Source: Nocardia otitidiscaviarum NBRC 14405
GTDB taxonomy: Bacteria > Actinomycetota > Actinomycetes > Mycobacteriales > Mycobacteriaceae
Reading direction: 5' to 3'
Length of the DNA stretch: 64,000 nt
NCBI RefSeq assembly: GCF_000308635.1
Contig: NZ_BAGD01000020.1
Coordinates: forward strand, 1-64,000
Made by a program: the position numbers and the translations under genes
In this document: positions 59,970 to 64,000 of the stretch, piece after piece
How the letters are laid out: the number at the start of each line of letters is the position of its first letter
Position numbering within the stretch: the first letter of the stretch is position 1
Notes under the pieces: generated by a model
The model's database searches: none
The model's input: the letters and a program-made list of their open reading frames with translations, nothing else
What the model was told of the DNA's origin: nothing

Positions 59970-60006
59970 GTCCGGCTCTCGGCACGGTGTTGCCGCGCCT
60001 CCGGAT

Positions 60007-60405
60007 TCAGTTCCCGCCCTTCAGCTTTCGCCAGCCCCCGGCGCGGTTGTTGGCGATGATCTGCCGGAACATGGCGAGCAGCGCCGGGGCGTTCAGGGTC
60101 TCGCCTTCGCGCACGGCGACGGTGCGGGCCGTCTTGTTGTCGTGCCCGCCGGTGATGATCCCCTCCGGATCGGGCACGATGGCCCCGTCGTAGAGGAATA
60201 CGTTCACATGGTCCTTGGCGGCGAGCAGCGCGCAGATATTGCCGTCCAGCACGAAGTAGGGCCGCACCGTGCGTTTGATGGTCTCGACGACCTCGGTATC
60301 GGCCTCGTGCACCAGCTCCCGCACCTCGCGGCATACGGCCTGCTGCCATTCCGGTAGCGCGTCGATGTAGGCGTCGACCCGCGGATCGACCGCGTAGGAG
60401 GGCAT
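60007..60405 (-). CDS. DUF1801-like protein
   Basis: A 132-aa protein with the DUF1801 (YdhG-like) pattern: VDAYIDALPEWQQAVCREVR, VETIKRTVRPYFVLDG, VNVFLYDGA and TARTVAVREGETLN. Its molecular function is unknown. ATG 60405. It converges on the esterase gene and lies just downstream of the marR-type gene (16 nt), so it may share its transcript. Confidence 0.82.
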   Translation of the reverse strand: MPSYAVDPRVDAYIDALPEWQQAVCREVRELVHEADTEVVETIKRTVRPYFVLDGNICALLAAKDHVNVFLYDGAIVPDPEGIITGGHDNKTARTVAVREGETLNAPALLAMFRQIIANNRAGGWRKLKGGN

Positions 60406-60421
60406 GCCCGCAGCATACGGC

Positions 60422-60820
60422 TCAGCGCAGCGACTGTTCCAGGACTTCGCGATGTGTGGGCGCGGCCGCACGGTGCAGTTCGCGGCCCTTGTCGGTGAGG
60501 CAGACGAAGATGGCGCGGCGGTCTTCGGTGCACAGCGTGCGGTTGACCAGGCCGTCGCGTTCCAGGCGGGCCACCGCGCGGGAGAGTGCGCTCTGGCTGA
60601 GGTGGATGTCACCGGCGAGGTCGCTCATCTTGTAGCTCTCGCCGCCGGCCTCCATGAGCCGGTCGAGGGTTTCGAATTCGCTGAGCCCGATGTGGTGGCG
60701 GCCCTGCAACTCCTTCTCGAGGGCGCAGGAGGCGGTCGCGTGCCGGCTCAGCAGCTCGCGCCATTCGGCTACCAGCCCGGTGGCTTCGGGCCGGTCGACA
60801 GGCGCTGTCGGCTTCGGCAT
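60422..60820 (-). CDS. MarR-family transcription regulator
   Basis: A 132-aa winged-helix regulator. GLSEFETLDRLMEAGGESYK is followed by DLAGDIHLSQSALSRAVARL (recognition helix) and GLVNRTLCTEDRRAIFVCLT (wing). ATG 60820. It is divergent from an MFS transporter gene. The 86-nt gap carries repeated CATTTAATGC motifs, so repression of the transporter is likely. Confidence 0.92.
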   Translation of the reverse strand: MPKPTAPVDRPEATGLVAEWRELLSRHATASCALEKELQGRHHIGLSEFETLDRLMEAGGESYKMSDLAGDIHLSQSALSRAVARLERDGLVNRTLCTEDRRAIFVCLTDKGRELHRAAAPTHREVLEQSLR

Positions 60821-60849
60821 GGGGCCATCCTAGTGGTCGGCGCGGAATC

Positions 60850-60891
60850 ATGCAACCGCATTTAATGCTTGCACATTTAATGCGTGTGCAT
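60850..60891. promoter_or_regulatory. Putative MarR operator between marR and MFS genes
   Basis: CATTTAATGC occurs twice (60859-60868 and 60874-60883), 15 nt apart. It is flanked by ATGCA (60850-60854) and TGCAT (60887-60891), forming an imperfect larger palindrome. The stretch is AT-rich against the local background. Confidence 0.65.
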
Positions 60892-60906
60892 GTACTGTTT
60901 CGGCTC

Positions 60907-62373
60907 ATGACCACAACGGCTCTGAAATCGGCTGCCGCATCCGCCGATACGAACAGCTGGCCCCTGCGCCTCTGGGGCATGCTGATCACCCTGTGCATCG
61001 TGCTGTTCCTCGACGGTCTGGACGTGTCGATGATCGGCGTCGCACTGCCGTCCATCGGAACCGAACTCGACCTCCCCACCTCCACCCTGCAATGGCTGGT
61101 CAGCGGCTACGTCCTCGGCTACGGCGGCCTGCTGCTGCTGGGCGGACGCACCGCCGACCTGCTCGGCCGCCGCAAGGTCTTCCTGATCGCGCTGGCCGTC
61201 TTCGCCCTCGCCTCGCTGGCGGGCGCGCTGGTCAGCTCCGGCCCGCTGCTGATCCTCACCCGCTTCATCAAGGGCCTGGCCGCCGCATTCACCGCGCCGA
61301 CCGGCCTGTCCATCATCACCACCAACTTCGCCGAGGGCCCGGCCCGCAACAAGGCGCTGTCCATCTACACCGTGTTCGGCGCGGGCGGCTATTCCATGGG
61401 CCTGCTGTTCGGCGGCCTCATGACCGGCATCGGCTGGCGCTGGACCTTCCTGCTGCCGGTGCCGATCGCCCTGGCGGCCCTGGTCGCGGCCATCTTCCTG
61501 GTGCCCAAGGACAAGCCCGCCGATGAGGGCGGCCACGACATCCTGGGCGCTGTGCTGTCCACCGCCGCCATGCTGCTGCTGGTCTACACCGTGGTCACCG
61601 CCCCCGAGGTGGGTTGGGCGTCGGCGCGCACCATCGGCTCGTTCGTGCTGGCCGCCGCGCTGTTCGCCGGATTCATCGCGGTCGAGAAGCGGGTGCGGTA
61701 TCCGCTGGTCCGCCTGGGCATCCTGCGCAAGGCCACCCTGGTCCGCGCCAGCCTCGCCATCATCGCGGTGGGCGGTTCGTACTTCAGCTGGCAGTTCATC
61801 ACCACACTGTACTTCCAGGACACCCTCGGCTGGTCGCCGCTGCACCTGGCGCTCGCCCTGCTGCCGGTGGGTCTGCTGGTGGTCACCTCGGCCTTCGTCT
61901 CCGACAAGCTGGTCGATCGCTTCGGCACCGGGCCGATCATCGCCGTCACCATGGCGGTCATGGCCGTCGGCTACCTGATGTTCCTGCGCGTCGACACCGC
62001 CCCGAACTATCTGACGGTCCTGCTGCCCGCCATCCTGCTGATCGGCATCGGCTGGGTCGGCTTCCCGGCCATCAATATCCAGGCCACCAGCGGTATCGAC
62101 AATGACGAGCAGGGGCTCGCCGCCGGCGTGCTGCAAACCGCCATGCAGGTCGGCGCGGCCATCGTGCTGGCGGTGACCACCGCCATCGTCACCTCGGGCG
62201 CGCACACCGACCCCAGCCCGGCCGCCATGCTGGACACCTACCGTCCCGGCCTGGAGTTCGCCGCGGGCGTGGCGATCGTCGGAGCCCTGGTCGCCCTCAC
62301 GGTCTACCTGCCCAAGCGGCGCAAGAACCGTGCGGTCGAGCAGACGGAGGCCGAACTGCAACTCGTCGGCTGA
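60907..62373 (+). CDS. MFS drug/proton antiporter, DHA2 (EmrB/QacA) type
   Basis: A 488-aa membrane transporter with about 14 TM segments. Motif A appears as GGRTADLLGRRKVF between TM2 and TM3. LDVSMIGVALPSIGTEL in TM1 and the TM5 motif GAGGYSMGLLFGG are typical of DHA2 multidrug exporters. ATG 60907 lies beyond the putative operator; earlier in-frame ATGs would run through it. The divergent marR-type gene probably controls it. A perfect 16-bp terminator hairpin follows. Confidence 0.92.
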   Translation: MTTTALKSAAASADTNSWPLRLWGMLITLCIVLFLDGLDVSMIGVALPSIGTELDLPTSTLQWLVSGYVLGYGGLLLLGGRTADLLGRRKVFLIALAVFALASLAGALVSSGPLLILTRFIKGLAAAFTAPTGLSIITTNFAEGPARNKALSIYTVFGAGGYSMGLLFGGLMTGIGWRWTFLLPVPIALAALVAAIFLVPKDKPADEGGHDILGAVLSTAAMLLLVYTVVTAPEVGWASARTIGSFVLAAALFAGFIAVEKRVRYPLVRLGILRKATLVRASLAIIAVGGSYFSWQFITTLYFQDTLGWSPLHLALALLPVGLLVVTSAFVSDKLVDRFGTGPIIAVTMAVMAVGYLMFLRVDTAPNYLTVLLPAILLIGIGWVGFPAINIQATSGIDNDEQGLAAGVLQTAMQVGAAIVLAVTTAIVTSGAHTDPSPAAMLDTYRPGLEFAAGVAIVGALVALTVYLPKRRKNRAVEQTEAELQLVG

Positions 62374-62424
62374 CCCGATCTCCGGCTCGGCAACGGCTCT
62401 CCCTCGTCGCCCGCCGGGCCGGAT

Positions 62425-62460
62425 CGCTGGGGCGCATCGCACACGCGATGCGCCCCAGCG
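62425..62460 (+). terminator. Hairpin terminator after the MFS gene
   Basis: Perfect 16-bp stem (62425-62440 with 62445-62460), ACAC loop, followed by CTTTC. Confidence 0.85.
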
Positions 62461-62555
62461 CTTTCAGCGTCACCGGCGATATCGCCACCGTGACTCCTGT
62501 GTCCGTGCGGCGCGTCCTACCGTCGTTGCCGTGGTCGGGTTGTCACGATGTCAGC

Positions 62556-63566
62556 GTGAGTCGCGACAGGCTGGCTGCGGTGTTCGCACGTCGTCGGGCG
62601 CGGCTGCGGTCGCGGCGCTACGCCACCGCGGCGCTGAATCCGCCCACCGCGCCCGGCGCGACCGTGCCCGTGACCACCCCGGACGGGGCGCGCTTGCGGG
62701 TGCGCGTCTACGGTCCGGCCGAGGGGCGGCCGATCGTGCTCGTCCACGGCTGGGGCTGCTGCCTCGAATACTGGAATCCGCAGGTCAACGCCTTCGCCGA
62801 GGAATACCGCATGATCTGCTACGACCAGCGCGGGCACGGCGAGAGCGGTCTCGGCGCGGACGGCCCGAGTATCGATCAGCTCGGCGACGACCTGGCCACC
62901 GTGCTGGCCGCCACCCTGCGTCCGGGCGAACCGGCGATGCTGGTCGGGCACAGCATGGGCGGAATCACCGTGCAGGCGTGGGCCGCCCGCCACCGCGACC
63001 AGTTCGACTCCCACGCGGCGGGCGCGATCCTGGCCAACACCACCTCGGGCCGCATCGCCACCGGCACCGAACTGCTGCCCGGTTTCAATGTGCCGCTGCG
63101 GATTCTCGGCCGCCGCGTCCAACTCTCGGCCCGGCTGCTGGTGTCGCTGCTCGGTCTGCCGCTGCCGATTCCGGGCGGCCCACTGGTGAAGTGGCTGATC
63201 CGCTGGCGCATCATGTCCCGCAACGCCACCCCGGACGAGGTGGCCTTCGTTCTGAACATCGTGCGCTCCTGCCCGCCGCGTGGCCGCGCCCGCGTGGAGC
63301 GGATGCTCGCCGAATTCGATCTGGGCCCGGCCGCCGAACACCTCACCGTCCCGACCACCGTGATCGCCGGAGACCGCGACCGCCTGCTCCCCCTGGCCAT
63401 GTCACGCGCCCTCGCCGACGCCCTGGCCCGGGTCGGCAGCCTGGTGGACTTCCACATCCTGCCCACCGGACACGCCGCGAATATCGAAGCCACGAACCGT
63501 TTCAACGCCGAACTGGCGGCCGCGGCCCGCCGCGCCTTCGACACCCCGAGCGCGACCACCGGCTGA
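62556..63566 (+). CDS. Alpha/beta hydrolase
   Basis: A 336-aa alpha/beta-hydrolase-fold enzyme. The oxyanion motif is VLVHGWGCCLEYW, followed by CYDQRGHGESG. The nucleophile is Ser133 in VGHSMGGIT, the Asp is in IAGDRDRLLP and the His in PTGHAANIE. The substrate is unknown; the sequence suggests an esterase or epoxide-hydrolase-like role. GTG 62556 is preferred: the in-frame ATG at 62448 lies inside the upstream terminator stem and would add unrelated residues. It converges on the rmlC-like gene. Confidence 0.85.
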   Translation: MSRDRLAAVFARRRARLRSRRYATAALNPPTAPGATVPVTTPDGARLRVRVYGPAEGRPIVLVHGWGCCLEYWNPQVNAFAEEYRMICYDQRGHGESGLGADGPSIDQLGDDLATVLAATLRPGEPAMLVGHSMGGITVQAWAARHRDQFDSHAAGAILANTTSGRIATGTELLPGFNVPLRILGRRVQLSARLLVSLLGLPLPIPGGPLVKWLIRWRIMSRNATPDEVAFVLNIVRSCPPRGRARVERMLAEFDLGPAAEHLTVPTTVIAGDRDRLLPLAMSRALADALARVGSLVDFHILPTGHAANIEATNRFNAELAAAARRAFDTPSATTG

Positions 63567-63751
63567 TACCGGGACACGCGGTCATGGCAGCGGCCGCGAC
63601 TCTGGCTCGGCGTCGGTCCTCGGCCCGCGGCGAACGGGTCAGCGTCCTGACCGGAGTGTCACGAGCGACGGGCGGCGACGCCTCGTGAAATGGTGGGTGC
63701 CGCGACCGTCCGGTGGCACGACGAAGCACCCGGATCCCGGCACCGGGGTCG

Positions 63752-64000
63752 TCAGTACAGCAGCCGTGCGTCCGACAGTGGGGGTGCGGCGGCGTCCTTG
63801 GCCGAGCGGATGACCGTGAGCGGCTGCCCGTCTCGACCCACCGTCGGCCATTCGATGCCGATGGCCGGATCGAACGCGTCCACCTCACCGTCTACTTCGG
63901 GGGTGTACTCCAGGGAGCACAGGTACGTCACGGTGGAGTCGTCCGCCAGCGACAGCAGTGCGTGCCCCAGCCCCTCGGCCAGGAATACCGACCGGCGCGT
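63752..64000 (-). CDS. dTDP-4-dehydrorhamnose 3,5-epimerase, 3' part (RmlC-like)
   Basis: The last 82 codons of a minus-strand gene that continues beyond the window. The translation contains SVFLAEGLGHALLSLADDST, TYLCSLEYTPE, DAFDPAIGIEWP and a KDAAAPPLSDARLL end. This matches the C-terminal half of RmlC cupin epimerases, which act in dTDP-rhamnose (linker sugar) or related deoxysugar synthesis. A relative acting on another dTDP-sugar is possible. Confidence 0.8.
   Translation of the reverse strand, partial: TRRSVFLAEGLGHALLSLADDSTVTYLCSLEYTPEVDGEVDAFDPAIGIEWPTVGRDGQPLTVIRSAKDAAAPPLSDARLLY

Overview
The window is GC-rich actinobacterial DNA from a mycolic-acid-producing genus, most likely Nocardia or a close relative. 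It carries the arabinogalactan and mycolate assembly genes in nearly the order known from Mycobacterium tuberculosis (Rv3808c to Rv3799c, and Rv3789 to Rv3795). The mycolyltransferases with an FWVDS-type N-terminus and the presence of only two Emb proteins fit Nocardia/Rhodococcus better than Mycobacterium. The genus is an inference from gene content.

Region 1 (1-26486, + strand) is the galactan/mycolate block: glf, glfT2, a PAP2 phosphatase, the UbiA-type DPPR synthase and aftB, joined by 4-nt or longer overlaps and closed by a strong terminator. Five tandem Ag85-type mycolyltransferases follow, the last with LGFP repeats and an apparent C-terminal frameshift. Then come a DUF732 lipoprotein, a Culp6-type cutinase-like esterase, an LLM-class oxidoreductase, and the mycolate condensation module fadD32-pks13-accD4. 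Together these make galactan, supply decaprenyl-phosphoryl-arabinose precursors, condense mycolic acids and attach them to the wall.

Region 2 (26569-49152) holds the arabinan block, mostly on the minus strand: two Emb arabinosyltransferases, an unassigned GT-C-like membrane protein, aftA, dprE2, dprE1 and a divergent GtrA-family gene. Compared with the mycobacterial order, this block is interrupted twice. One interruption (36610-42397) contains an unknown 702-residue protein, an HNH/DUF222 protein and an XRE/DUF397 regulatory cassette with a cluster of inverted repeats. The other (44764-46196) is a low-GC pair: a type VII secretion-associated protein, and a protein with a possible caspase-like His/Cys dyad that may be a toxin. 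This pair is the best candidate for an undescribed system here.

Region 3 (49179-64000) is mixed accessory and housekeeping content: a PNPOx-like protein; a minus-strand run of molybdopterin oxidoreductase, membrane class III cyclase and Crp-type regulator; a miniature LuxR protein; a DUF4282 membrane protein; an orphan XRE/DUF5753 regulator; a serine beta-lactamase-fold esterase; a DUF1801 protein; a MarR/MFS efflux pair with a repeat-containing intergenic region; an alpha/beta hydrolase; and the 3' part of an rmlC-like gene at the window edge. No tRNA, rRNA, CRISPR array, transposase or integrase was seen.
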